Both the position numbers and the translations under genes were made by a program. A DNA stretch of 64,000 nucleotides from NCBI RefSeq assembly GCF_949628265.1, contig NC_088790.1:24928545-24992544 (forward strand), given 5' to 3'. Under the pieces are notes generated by a model, which saw nothing but the letters and a program-made list of their open reading frames with translations, was not told the DNA's origin and searched no databases. Positions 10,505 through 22,400 of this stretch are shown in pieces. Each line of letters opens with the position of its first letter. The stretch's first letter is position 1. The DNA comes from Cloeon dipterum. Its lineage: Eukaryota; Arthropoda; Insecta; Ephemeroptera; Baetidae.

Positions 10505-13500
10505 TCAATTGTTGTTTGTAATTTAGTAATTAAAAGTTAATTTTACACAAACTTTGTTAATCTCTGTTTATAGAAAGTTAAAGTTTGACGCAATATCTTA
10601 CATTTAAGAAATACAATAGCCACCCAGCTTTTTATTTTAATTTAAAAAATTCGAGGGTTAAAAATCCGTATTTGCAAAAAGTTTGCATGATTTTTTTTAA
10701 ATGGAATTCAATTGAAATATGTGTTTTGAAATTTTCCAGTAGAAAAAACCACAGGCAATAAAAATCATCAAAATGAAAAAATTCAATTAATTCACCAGCA
10801 TCCAAAGGGTTCCTTATTTTATAGCAGATAAATTTTTACGAACATTGTGAAGATGAAACGATAAAAAGACAAAAAAGCATCTCTCGTTTGATAAAGCGCC
10901 CTCCATTACTTTCGAATTTTCCTCCGGATTGAAAACTAGTTCTGTATTCACGCCGCAACTTTCAACTCTCAGTTTGCATTAGTCACGCGGACCGTAACAG
11001 CAGTTGTTTTCAATGTGTGGAGTGCGAAATATGCAGTGTTCGTTCCGGCAGTATTATTCGCGCGTCGTCCATTGTGACAAACGAGAGTGCGGTGCCAAAA
11101 CCCTTTTTCCGCCGCGCCTGAAAACAAGGAGGTGCGAAGTACAGGCAGCGGCCAAGCAAATCAGGCAATTTCCATGCATAGCGTCGCAAACAACTTTGGC
11201 AATTAATAGTCCGGCGCCTCAGACGACACGCCCAAAATCCGCAGAATTCGAGGAAAACACTTGGCGCAGGATTTGTTACTCTTAAAATCCGATTTAACAA
11301 AGTGAAGACACCAAATTTGGCTGAATAAGAGTCTTTTATGGTTGAAAATTACCACCCCTATAATAGTAATTCTGGTTTTTATTCACTGTGGGCAATTTTT
11401 ATCATTTTTTTCATGAACCTAAACAAGGGGGTAGTTATTTTAACATAATTAATTGAACAATTCCTGAATTTCAATCCCTTGACCACCCTCTAAATCAAGC
11501 ATTTAGGTTCCCTTGAGCTCTTTTTCGAGCTAACTTATCTTTAAAAGTTAAATTAATGTGAAAATGGTTCGCATTTAAATTTTAAATCCTTTTTAAAATG
11601 CAAGAATTTATTTTGATTTTTATCTTGAAAACGTATTAGCAACAATTTTCCAAACAAATGCTGGAAAAACTCAAAATCAAATATCCAAAAATTCTTAGTC
11701 ATTGATTTAGGGGGTGGTTGTGGGGTTGAGGCATCTATAAGGGTATATAAAAATGTAAAAAAATTATCAGCTACAAATTTTTTAAATTTTTTCACGACTG
11801 ATTAGCAAGTATGAATTAATATATTAATTTTCTTTTAGAAAAATTATGAATTTTGACTCAACTATTCTACCAATTTGCACACAAGTTTAAAAAAAATACG
11901 AATCTGGAATTCATACACGCATATTTTTTATATAAGGCAATATAAAATCACGTCAAATATTTCTCTCTCTTTTATGCTTTAACTCAAGAGCTCAAACCAA
12001 AAGGTATTTTTAGCCCTGTTCATAGAGTGCTTTCCTTTCCAGAGTGTGTCAGAATGAAAGATGATTTCGCCGGAAAGGGATTATCTTCCCCTTCGATAAT
12101 GCTATTTCGGTGGAAATGAGTGAGCAAGTCTGACGGTGTACATTAACACAGCATGACGCGTGCGCCTCCAATCCGAAAGAGCCGAACCTTGCAAGGCAGG
12201 CCTGCCGTTCCTGGAAAGAAAATAATTACATCACAACGGCGCTCCCTGGGCGGCAAAAAGGCCCGAAACGCTCTGCTTTTAATCAGTTCTAAAGCGTGCA
12301 AACGCTTTTTGTCCTCTGAGACGAATAAATTATTAAAAAATGTCCTGATGAGTTTGGGCAAACCTAAAAATCCCGGCTTATAAAGGTTGGCCTTATAACC
12401 CTTTGTGTAGAAGCACTGGTAAACGTTTTTATTGCACAATTTTATTAAAATTTCGTTCCGTGAGATTCGTTTTTAGTTGTAAAATCATTTAAATATTTTA
12501 TCAAGCACAATTTTAGTAATTTTTTGGTTTAAGTAAGCCACTATAACGTTTAAAGTGTGAATTTAGACTCATATTTAGAAGATTGTATGCAAAATTGTCT
12601 TCAAATTTGAGTTCTGTGGTATTAAATACATGGTAATCAACGCCTAGAATGGCCAAAATTTAGTGAATTTTAATTTCTGACATAAACGCACCCCCTGGGG
12701 GTAGGGATTTTTTCGACCATCTTGAAATCTAAAAATTAGTCAAGGTGGGTGATCACATTAACATCAAATTTAGTCGATTGACAGCGCGATATCGTCTAAT
12801 TTGCAAATTATGTGCTCGATTTTTGGGTTGCATTAATATTCGGGTGCAATTTGCTCGATAATAAAAAAGGAAACACGGTTTCACTATCTTTTGACACGTT
12901 TAATAATGCTCATTTTTACTGTCTTAATTTAAAAAACATTTTTGTTCACTTCGATAAGCCTGGATTTTGTTTGGCGAGCGATATCGTGTTAAATGGATCA
13001 TTTTTCGTTAAATGTCGAAATTTGACAGCCGCTTCAATCAGTTGGCATCCGATTTCGGGACGGCTGGCTGCTCTGCTCTCTCGTCACCCCACGATGAAAT
13101 ATATGAGGTTGCAAATCATCGTTTGCCTGCTCATGTAGATCATTACTCGGTGAATGGACAGGCAGGACGGACGGAGCCGAGAGGAGAAAAAGGCGGGATG
13201 TAAATCCGTGTGCATTAAAGGGCAGGGTTAAATTACCGGCGCGGCTTAGACATAATTACGGCCGCTTGTTAAGCGTAATCTCGTTCGTGCGCGCAGCAAT
13301 TTATGGCGTTTCTCTGATAAAACCAACAGTTTGCAAGATTTACAGCTGGTGTCGCAAACTCTGCGCCACACACTCTGCATCGACCGGTGGCGCGCGATGG
13401 AGATGAAAATTTAATGCCGCTTTTCGCTGATGTGAGCAGAGCACACACCAAATTCAGAGCGAATTTTATCAACACACTCGCACCTGTTGACGACGCTGCA

Positions 13501-14255
13501 TTTTTTATACACCTGCTTTGTAAAAGTTTGCATCTGGGAAAGTGCCAGCGAGTGAAAAATGGAAAGGCATAGAGGGAAGAGGAAATTTTTATAAGATTAC
13601 TCGTAAATTTAGTCAATAAAAATATCAAAGAGGCATTTTTGGAAATAAGAATTATACTAATTTTGCAGGACACCCAAAGCTTCTTTTTCATTGCTAATAC
13701 AAAGGTGTATTATGGGAAATAATTCAGGTAAAAATTTAAAGGCGATGCAAAGTCAAGTTTTTCGTCGTTCAAACACATTCAGAGTAAAATTTTCCGCAGC
13801 TGGACAATGAACAATGAGATTTTCTGACAAAACAAGAATGAAATTTTATAGTCCACATAATATCGTGAATATCTTTCATATTGTGGTAGCCTGAGGGAAA
13901 GCAGCGCTCTTCCGTTCAATTTTTAATTCCGAGAATGTAATCAGAGCTGCGGAAGAGTCGATTGCACCATGTGCCTGCTAGGATGTCACTCGTGTGTGCT
14001 GGCTGTGAAATTTTTCGGTGCAAAAAGCAACTGACGAAAGTGGAATGATCCACACCACTGACACCAGCCATCCGCTGGGAGCAGCGAGCAAAGTAATCGA
14101 TTTTTAAAAGCTATTGTTATTCCGCAAAACGATGTGTGCGGGCGAAGCAATCTGTTGCCCCTTGTTGCGGCCTGCACTGATCCGGGTTCATAGAATATAC
14201 TATAATATGAAGAAAAATTGATTCTTCAAAACCCTTGGACAACCTATTAACTTAA

Positions 14256-14651
14256 AGACCGTCTTTGACGAAGTTTCCGAGCACACCAATCGATTCTTGA
14301 GGGTTGAATTGGGTAAGGTGGATATTTTTTCCGACCAAAAAGTGCAGTGCAACGTGCGTAGCACAAGAAGAAGTTTTTCCCGCCAAAACAATACGAACCT
14401 ACAGGCGAGAAATAATGCGCATGCGTCAGAGCTGGCTGGATCTGACAAAGAAGTCATTCGTACAACTCAAACCAGCTCTGATGCATGCGCATTACTTCTC
14501 ACGTAAAGGTTCATATTGTTTTGGCGGTAAAAAGGTTCTACCTGTGCTATGCACGTCGCGCTACATATTTTGGTCGGAAAAAATACCCACTTTACCTAAT
14601 TGACCCTCAAGAATCGATTGTTGTGCTCAGAAACTTCATCAAAGACGGTCT
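14256..14651. mobile_element. TTAA-flanked foldback element
   Basis: 396 bp inverted repeat flanked by TTAA (14252-14255, 14652-14655). The arms (roughly 14256-14436 and 14470-14651) pair over nearly their full length, beginning AGACCGTCTTTGACGAAG and ending CTTCATCAAAGACGGTCT. The right flank continues straight into a family B fragment (AAGGATGCAGTTGAAGCC), so it appears inserted within an older TTAA MITE. The two overlapping ORFs across the loop are by-products of the palindrome. Confidence 0.8.
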
Positions 14652-14655
14652 TTAA

Positions 14656-15275
14656 GGATGCAGTTGAAGCCGAAATTGAGAAATGTGGCTGCAAACGTTT
14701 GCATACTTTTTAAATAATATTGATGATTGTCTCTCTACTCGAAATCTTAATTTTTTTCACAACAAATATAAGGTATTCCCCCAGAGTAAAAAGCACCGTT
14801 GGATAGATCTCGACGAGAAGGAATCACAAACTGTCTAGAAAATATGGTCAAGCGCTGTAAATTTAGGAGAAAATTGGCAAAAATATGTAATTTTATTCTA
14901 GCAAAGTCCTCTTTTAACTAATGGTCATAAAACGAGCAATTTGACCAGAATGATTCTGCAAAATCCTGAAAATCCTTGATGCCGCAATGCATAAACTCAT
15001 CCCTAAGGATTCAATTGAAGCCAAAATTGACCTTTAAGAGCACTGTAAATTTTTTAGAAAAAAGGCTGCAAAAGTTAGGATGCTTTTGAAATAGTGAGGG
15101 CTGTCTCCTTATTTGAAATCCTATTTTATTTCACAACAAAATGTTTCCCTAAAAGGTTTAATACGCTGTTATGGACAGATCTTTTCTAGAGGAATCGAAA
15201 TCTGCCAAGAAAATGTGGTCAAGCGCTGTAAATTTTGGAGAAAAATTTAATTTTTGCTTTTCCAGTGTCTTTTTT
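14656..15275 (+). repeat. Two decayed family B MITE fragments
   Basis: About 14656-14940 and 14949-15275 are successive diverged partial copies of the 435 bp TTAA MITE. Both keep the GAAATC...TTTCACAACAAA...GGTCAAGCGCTGTAAATTT core. They lie between the TTAA foldback and the intact copy at 15284-15718. A further terminal fragment is at 15726-15799. Confidence 0.65.
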
Positions 15276-15283
15276 ATAATTAA

Positions 15284-15718
15284 AGTGGAATGATACAGTG
15301 CAACAATGGAAAATTATTTAAATTGTTGGATGCCATAAACAATTGATCGATAAACAATTTGTTCAACAATTTGCAATAATTAAAAAAGGACCTTCCTACA
15401 GTAAAAATTCAAATTTTGCCAATTTTCTCCAAAATTTATGTGCTTGAATATATTTTCTTGTCATATTTCGATTCCTCTCATCGAGATCTGTGCAACGGTG
15501 TATGCCACTTATTGGGGAAACTCTTGGTTTTGAAATTAAATCGGATTTCAAGTAAGGAGACAGCCATTACCATTTGAAAAGCACGGTAACCTTCCAGCCA
15601 ATTTTCTCAAAAAAATTACAGTGCTTCTTAGGTCAATATAGGCTTTAACTGAATCCTTAGGGACGAATTTATGCATTGGCAACAAGCATTATCCAGGCTT
15701 TTGCAGTATCATTCCTCT
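15284..15718 (-). mobile_element. TTAA-flanked MITE, family B, copy 2
   Basis: 435 bp, in opposite orientation to copy 1. Flanked by TTAA at 15280-15283 and 15719-15722, with termini AGTGGAATGATACAG and CAGTATCATTCCTCT. It lies among older fragments of the same family (14656-14940, 14949-15275, 15726-15799), so this is a nested cluster. Confidence 0.85.
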
Positions 15719-16519
15719 TTAAAATGATATAACAATTCATCGATCAACTGCTTATTGCATCCAACAATTCAAATAATTTTCAATGGTCACCCTGTATCAA
15801 TTTATTTGAGAAAATTCTGTCCAATCCTGAAAGATTTCGAGTTGGAAAGCATGCATGCGGTCGTTTCACCCGTTTCACCTATTTTTTTTCTGGAGCACGC
15901 CGAGTTTCCTTCGTATGCAAGAGCGGTGGGTGGATGATCTCACTCAAAGCCCCTGCGGCATGTGAAGGTAGGCAAGCGGCGCGTCCTTCATGCAGAACAA
16001 ATGGCCTGTATCCAGCATTAGGAACAGCAGCCTCAATGATGCACGACGGTTATTACAGCAATGAAAAATGCCGCCGTGGCCGAGCAAAAGGTGGCGGAAA
16101 AAGATGTAAAATGACTTGGCAGTCGTCGACGAAGCATTATTCACAACGCGCTTTCTGCATTTATCTCGTTCCCTGGCCGCATTAAAAAACGAACTCTTCG
16201 CTCCGCGCATATGAAACGGGGTTTTCTTTAGCACAAAGGGAAAATCAAATTATGCAATTTCTTTTTGTAGGGAATGGCGAAAGAGCGCCAGCAGAGAAGG
16301 AAATGCTTGTCAAATGGATTTCCTCGAGCGAAATAATGGGAGGAATGCATTACGAATGAACTTTTTCTATAACGTAATTCACTCTACTAAATAATGCTGA
16401 GAAAGCATTCTAAGAGAAACGCATTTAAATGCTGGAGTCCCTTGCAAAGAAATTTTCCGATTTGTCAGCTTATTTTGCAATTTATTTAGCTGAACAAGAG
16501 GTAGTTAATTTTGAAAATA

Positions 16520-16810
16520 AAGAGGATTGGTACAGGAAAAACTATTAAAATCCAGGTTACAAATGCATTGAGTAAAGATGTGTGAGATTTCAGCAAACTT
16601 AACATATTTTTCAAATGGCGAGGATTGTCTCCCTACTTGAAATATTATTTTATTTCAACGAAAAAGGTTTCTGTGAGGAAAGTTTTGGCGAGAATTATTC
16701 GTGAGCGCCCGGATAGACAAGAGGAATCTAAATCTTCCTAGAAAATATGGTCAAGCGCTGTAAATTTTGGAGAAAATTGGCAAAATTTTAATTTTAGGAA
16801 AGCCTTTCTT
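16520..16810 (+). repeat. Decayed family B MITE fragment
   Basis: Diverged partial copy recognisable from TTTTTCAAATGGCGAGGATT and the GGTCAAGCGCTGTAAATTTT block near 16750. Termini are lost. Similar fragments lie at the very left edge of the window (1-130) and at about 7763-7950. Confidence 0.55.
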
Positions 16811-16964
16811 TTGACTATTGCAAATTGCAGACAATTTTTAAAATCTAAAAATTTGATCAACTGATTTTTAGAACCATTTTTAATTTTTACCAATCCAATT
16901 TAATGGCCCTCTAATGTGAACTTTAGTCAAGCGTCAGCACTTACTGTTAGACTGGCATTTTGAA

Positions 16965-17356
16965 CAGGTTTCGCCAATTTTGCAATGCGCAAAAATTCAC
17001 CACTGGTTTATTGCGCAAAAAACGGCTGGAAAAATCCTGCAGTATTGGGTTTTTCCGCATTTTTTCGGATTTATCCCAAAAATAGTCAATTTTCGTTCCA
17101 AATCGGTCTGAAATTTCATAAAATTACGTTGAGAGTTAAAATTTTCTGTCTCTTGAAGGAACCCGTGGCTTTAATACTGATTTTGGGGATTTTGAAAAAT
17201 CCTATTTTTGGTCATCCGCATCATGAGAATTTTTTGTTTTCCATAAGAATGCATGTGTTTTGGAAAAATGCGCAAAATTGCAGAAAACCCCGCAAAAACA
17301 CAGTTTTTTGCAATGCAGTGGGTTTTTCCGGAAAATGTGGGTTTTTGCGAACCCTG
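16965..17356. mobile_element. hAT-type MITE, family E, copy 1
   Basis: 392 bp element starting CAGGTTTCGCC and ending GCGAACCCTG. It is flanked by an 8 bp near-identical duplication: ATTTTGAA at 16957-16964 and ATTTCGAA at 17357-17364. Eight-base target duplications with CAGGG-type ends fit the hAT superfamily. The 143-residue ORF across it (16985-17416) runs through both repeat and flank and is not a gene. Confidence 0.65.
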
Positions 17357-17773
17357 ATTTCGAACCGTAATTCTGACAAGATAGTATTTTACAAAATAAT
17401 CAATTCCGACAGTTAGGTTTGATTATAAAATTGCGGAAATGTTCACCATTCGCATTCGATTAATACATATTTATAATTTTCATATCAAACATATTAATGT
17501 TGGATTTGATGATATGTGTTCGAAATTCCTTTAAAATCGTTTTCCTCTCTAGAATGGGAAGCGAAAATACATTTTCCGCCCTCATTATGGAGGTGTCAGT
17601 TTGTATCACAAAAATTCATAGTGCTCTACGAGTACCAGCGAAAGATTTCAAGTTTTAATTATTCACTCGTCTAGCTGGCATGCAGAAGATGAAAAATTGC
17701 AATCTGCATATCAAAGCAATACTATATCTATTCCACGAGCTCAAAGGCGCCCCGAGCAAACATGCGCTCACTA

Positions 17774-17794
17774 GCTCGCTCGCTCGCTCGCTCG
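17774..17794. repeat. (CTCG)n short tandem repeat
   Basis: Five CTCG units in a region with no gene call. Confidence 0.85.
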
Positions 17795-18550
17795 GCGTGG
17801 ATGGAAATGTTTGCTCCTATTCAACGCCACCCAGCGTGCATACAAAAATGCATGTTGCTGCTGACATACATACAAAACAGACTGCTTTGAAGTGATGAGT
17901 CTCTCGATGTGAATGACGCCGTTTTATATGAGAATCACCCCTTCGTTGTTGCAGGCATGCATTTTGCCAGCTGATCATCATTAGCATCGGCATCGCATGG
18001 ACGCAGATGAAAACAAGATATTATGCATCCCATTTTATTTTTGTGTTCAATTATCTGCAGTCTCGTAAATTTACTATTACTCACGCTTTTGATGCGATAA
18101 TTGTAAAAATTGTAGCAAAATGATTTTTGCTCTTTTCGTAAAATTAATTATTTCATTATTCGTTTTATTTTCCCTTGATTTTGTAAAGAAATAAAGACGA
18201 ATGATTCGCCTGACGCGCAGATCATGGCGTAGATTAGGATATATTATTTAAGGGTACGCACGGCACATTGCGGTAAACGAAATATTTGCGTTCTAATTTT
18301 GTCCATATTGAATCTGAAAAACTCACTCGCGACACTCGTAAAGAAAGCAATGCTCCCAAATTTCAACGCCATCTTGGATCTGACTGGCGGGAACGGCTGT
18401 AAAAACATTTTTTTCCTTTTTCAAAAATTTAATATTTTTTATGTTGAGAATATTTCCGTACAAAAATTCGTTGTACTTTAAATTAATTTCGATTGTTGCC
18501 AATTTTTTATGGAAATTAATTCTGACACTCTAATTATTAAAAATGCTTAA

Positions 18551-18974
18551 AAGTGGAATGATACTGGGCAACAATTGAAAATTATTTGAATTGTTGGATG
18601 TCATGAACAATTGATCGATGATCAATTTGCAATAGTAAAAAACGGACCTTCCTACAGTAAAAATTCAAACTTTGCCGATTTTCTCCAAAATTTACAGTGC
18701 TTGAACATATTTTTTTGGCATATTCCGATTCCTCTCGTCGGGATCTGTCCAACGGTGTATGCCAATTATTGGGGAAACTCTTGATTTTGAAATTAAATCG
18801 GATTTCAAGTAAGGAGACAGCCATTGCCATTTGAAAAGCACGGTATCTTACCAGCCAATTTTCTCAAAAAATTGCAGTGCTTCTTAGGTCAATTTAGGCT
18901 TTAACTTAATCCTAAGGGACGAGTTTATGCATTGCCAACAAGCATTTTCCAGAATTTTGCAGTATCATTCCTCT
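18551..18974 (-). mobile_element. TTAA-flanked MITE, family B, copy 3
   Basis: 424 bp, minus orientation, flanked by TTAA at 18547-18550 and 18975-18978. Termini are AAGTGGAATGATACTG and CAGTATCATTCCTCT. It lies about 500 bp upstream of the RBM33 start codon. Confidence 0.85.
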
Positions 18975-19471
18975 TTAATTGAGTTAATTGAAAAACAATT
19001 ATCAATAAATTCGATTATTCATTATATCAGGACTGTGGGAGTTCCGCCTTAGGACACCCCTAACACGATGAGAGTCAAAAACCAAAAACAATCTGATTAA
19101 ACAGCGAGGCAGCGCCAGCACAAAATAGAACGGTATACGATGCCAACGCATGCGGCATTCGCGCCAAAATTTAAACCGGTGAACTCATGGTGGGTGTATC
19201 ACAAGCTGCGCATCGATGTTTTCCAAACTAAACAAATGCGGCGCGGCATCCGTTGTGTTAGAGTTAGAGAGAGACCAGACAGCGACATTATTCATCGGTA
19301 GCTGTTGTAAACAAGCTGGAAATAATACACGTTTTTGGCATTTACTTATATATATTTATCCTTTCTCCTACGATTTTACCCGAAATATCAAGATAATTAT
19401 TCACGATGAATACACAAAAAACGCGTTTGTAAAGTTTTTGAAGCGATTGAACCGGAAACCAACCGAATATA

Positions 19472-22400
19472 ATGTCTGACTTTGAGTGAGTTCTATAATT
19501 TGCATCGATTTCTCCCGCATTAAATCCGTATCTTACTATTTCCACCTACCACTCGAATGTTGATTCAAACCTATGCGAATTTCGATTTTAGGGACGATGT
19601 TTTAAACAGCGATGCGGATCTGGACTACGAAGTGTGCGAGGAAGATGAGGAGGCACTGCTTGCTGATGACCAGGTTTGAATACAAAATTTGTATAAGTCC
19701 TGCTGGAAATGTTTACTCCGTTTCGCAGAGCACGAGAAATAACCAGGTAACGGACGCAAGGGAACGCATTATGCAGCGGTCCATCAGCAAAAGCAGCAAA
19801 GCCGAAGAGGACTGGGACGAAGAAGAGGAAGACGACGATAATGAGGGCAGGGGCAGGTTTCTATCAGAAAGAGCCCCCAACCCTCAGGTGGCTCGACCTA
19901 GAGAGGTCATTCCCGATTCTTTGGATCAAGTGGAAGTCCCAGAGGCTGAAGTGAACAACCGACGGCCGCAAAATTTTCAAACCAGAGGCAGAGGAAACCG
20001 AAGGGGAGGACGATTTTTCCACCGAGGAGGCTTCCGGTAAGTTACGCTGGGAATTTAAGACATTTGAATATTTTTCTGCCCTTCCAATCATATCATTGCA
20101 TGAATCATGCCATTTTTAATCCATAAAATCCGTTTTAAACTTCATGGATCAGAGGAATAGTCGGTTACTGGTCCGTGTTTTGTCAGAAATAATAATTAAT
20201 TTGAGTTTCTTGCATTATTTAGACATTTATTTCTTGGAAAAACAGCTATGAAATAAAAACTTTTTTGCCATTATAGGCTTTTAGCTTCCCTAAATTATAA
20301 CACAGTAAGAAAATTAATTTTTTTTTAATTATAAAGGCTTAACAAAATAAAGATTTAAAGATTATCATTTGTTTTTAGATGGTTTCAGTAATATTATAAT
20401 TTTCAATTGCAGTGGAAGAGGAAGGGGTGGCTTTCCCAGCAATGGCAACCTCAGAAGTCTCGGTGATGATGGAATGAGATACCACCAAGACCAACCATCG
20501 ATGAATAACGGCCCTCCGTCAGCCCCGACCAAAATTCTTATAAACCCTCATTTTAAAGGACCCCGGCCGCTTTTAAAGACACGTAAATATTTCTTAATTT
20601 TTAAATGTTCTTAATTTCTACATTTTGTGTGTGAAACAGCCACTCACTTTGAACCTGAGGAGCCGTTCAGGCAGTTTCCGCCTCCGTCAAATAATCCAGC
20701 GCCTTCAGGACCAGGATATCAACAATACAACAACCCTCCACTCCTTCCGCCACCTCAGCCATATCATGAGGTATTTAATCTTTATTTAAAAATTCCCAGA
20801 AAAAAACGGTTTTCTAGTTTTTATGGAAAAATTGCGATTGGAAAAATTAATTTTCCCCTTTTGCTTCAGCCCCCGCGTGCGTATCCAGAGCAGCCGCCCC
20901 CGTACCACCCTCCGCAACACAGGCAGCCGCCTCCACAGGACTGGGTGCACGCAGAGCCGTTCTATCCAGGCCGGCCGCACCATCCAGACTTCTCAAACTC
21001 GGGCCGGCCACCGACGCACAGGCCGCCCCTGCTGCAACCTCCTCTGCAACAACAGCAGCAGCAGCCTCCGTACGGCGGGCCGCCTGCAAGGGGCCCGTAC
21101 TCTGGACCGCAGCACAGACCACCTCCGCCTCATCAGCAGTACCCACCAGCCTATCAACAACAGGCGCCGCCGCCCTCGCACCAGCTGCCCCCGTACGCTC
21201 AGCCACCGCCGCAGCACTCGTACCAGCAGCCGCCTCCACCGATGAACTACCCCCCTCCCCCTGCACAGCCTTCGTACCCTATGCACAGCCAGCCACCACA
21301 CATGGTGAGTTGTTCTTATATTTCCAAGGGTTGTCAGGGTTATTCTGAACGCCAGTTATTTATTTTGTATGCCCATCTTCTGGGTAAAAACACTGACAGA
21401 GTGATTTTTCCCAAAATTAATATACGCTTCTGCTAGATTATCTACTTGATTCTTCAGGAAACTTTCAAATGTTGAATTTTATCTCATTTTAGAGATCTGT
21501 GAAATATCTATTTGAGAAAATTATAATATGATTGCGTTATTCGAGCTATAGGAAGGACAGATAAGGGCTAAATGCAAGAAATCGGATTTATCAACGCAAT
21601 TCAGTTAATTTAAACATCATGTACTTGTCATTTTTAATAATTTCATCAAATGATTAAATAAATTTTGTCTAATCAGCCTCAATTATTTTGCAGGGACCTC
21701 AAGCGCCATACTACGATCAGCACAACTCCATGTCGGCGCCGCCACCAATGTACACAGCACCTCCTCCAGCGCCGCTGCTTCTTCCTCCTGTCAAGGATGA
21801 TTTTCGGCCATCGATCTTTCTTACCGGTGAGTGATGCAATATTCTAAGTAAACACTAGCGATCCAGTTGAGAGGTTGGACTTAAATTTTATTTCTAAAAG
21901 AACTTCTTGCACAAAAACACAACCATTCGAACCCAGAGGGGCGTGCTTCGTTGTGCCACGTCGAGGTTTTCAGGAAAGACAGTCGTGCTCATTTTCAAAT
22001 CTTGAACCTCCTCTGTCAGTTGCGATTTCAGTCCTTCATTAGTCGTGGCCAGAATGAGCTGCAGCTCCAAATCGCGCACTGTCGATCGCTCGCCAAAATT
22101 CGGTGATCCGATTAGGGTCATTTCTGGCTTAATATCCGGCTGGTGTTGGTACCACAGTCCTTTGGCGTGGTACGTCCAGTCCTGCCGCTGATATTCTCGC
22201 AGCCGCACTCTTAACTGCATAAATAAAAAATTTATAAGCGTCACATTACAGTTTTTCCACAAACAATTCACACATTTTTATTCACGAGATGCAATTTTTA
22301 AAATTTTAAGCATAAATTCTTTTTTCATTAATTAAAAAATCGGTTTGAATCAATTTGAAAAGTCTAAATCAAACTCTGCAAATTACAAAAATTCAAGACA

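Larger units (their letters stand above)
7008..19471. other. Gene-poor, transposon-rich interval
   Basis: I find no gene I can support in 12.4 kb. MITEs and hairpins listed separately occupy 8541-8683, 10082-10504, 14256-15799, 16520-17356 and 18551-18974. Several patches are less AT-rich and look unique rather than repetitive (about 7150-7500, 9000-9680, 11000-11280, 13020-13500, 13920-14180, 15900-16230). They could be regulatory or untranslated DNA, but nothing in the sequence proves it. The longest ORF (8973-9671 minus) matches nothing I know. Confidence 0.55.

Noticed and set aside
14200..14603. Mirror-image ORFs of 69-99 codons on both strands
   Set aside because: They arise from the arms of the TTAA foldback palindrome.
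16985..17416. 143-codon plus ORF
   Set aside because: It crosses a hAT-type MITE and its right flank; Phe/Lys/Asn-rich as expected from AT-rich repeat DNA.
20823..21301. ORFs of 102-140 codons in other frames over RBM33 exon 6
   Set aside because: They are shadows of the GC-rich Pro/Gln-coding exon. The sense frame continues through in-frame splices and carries family motifs.
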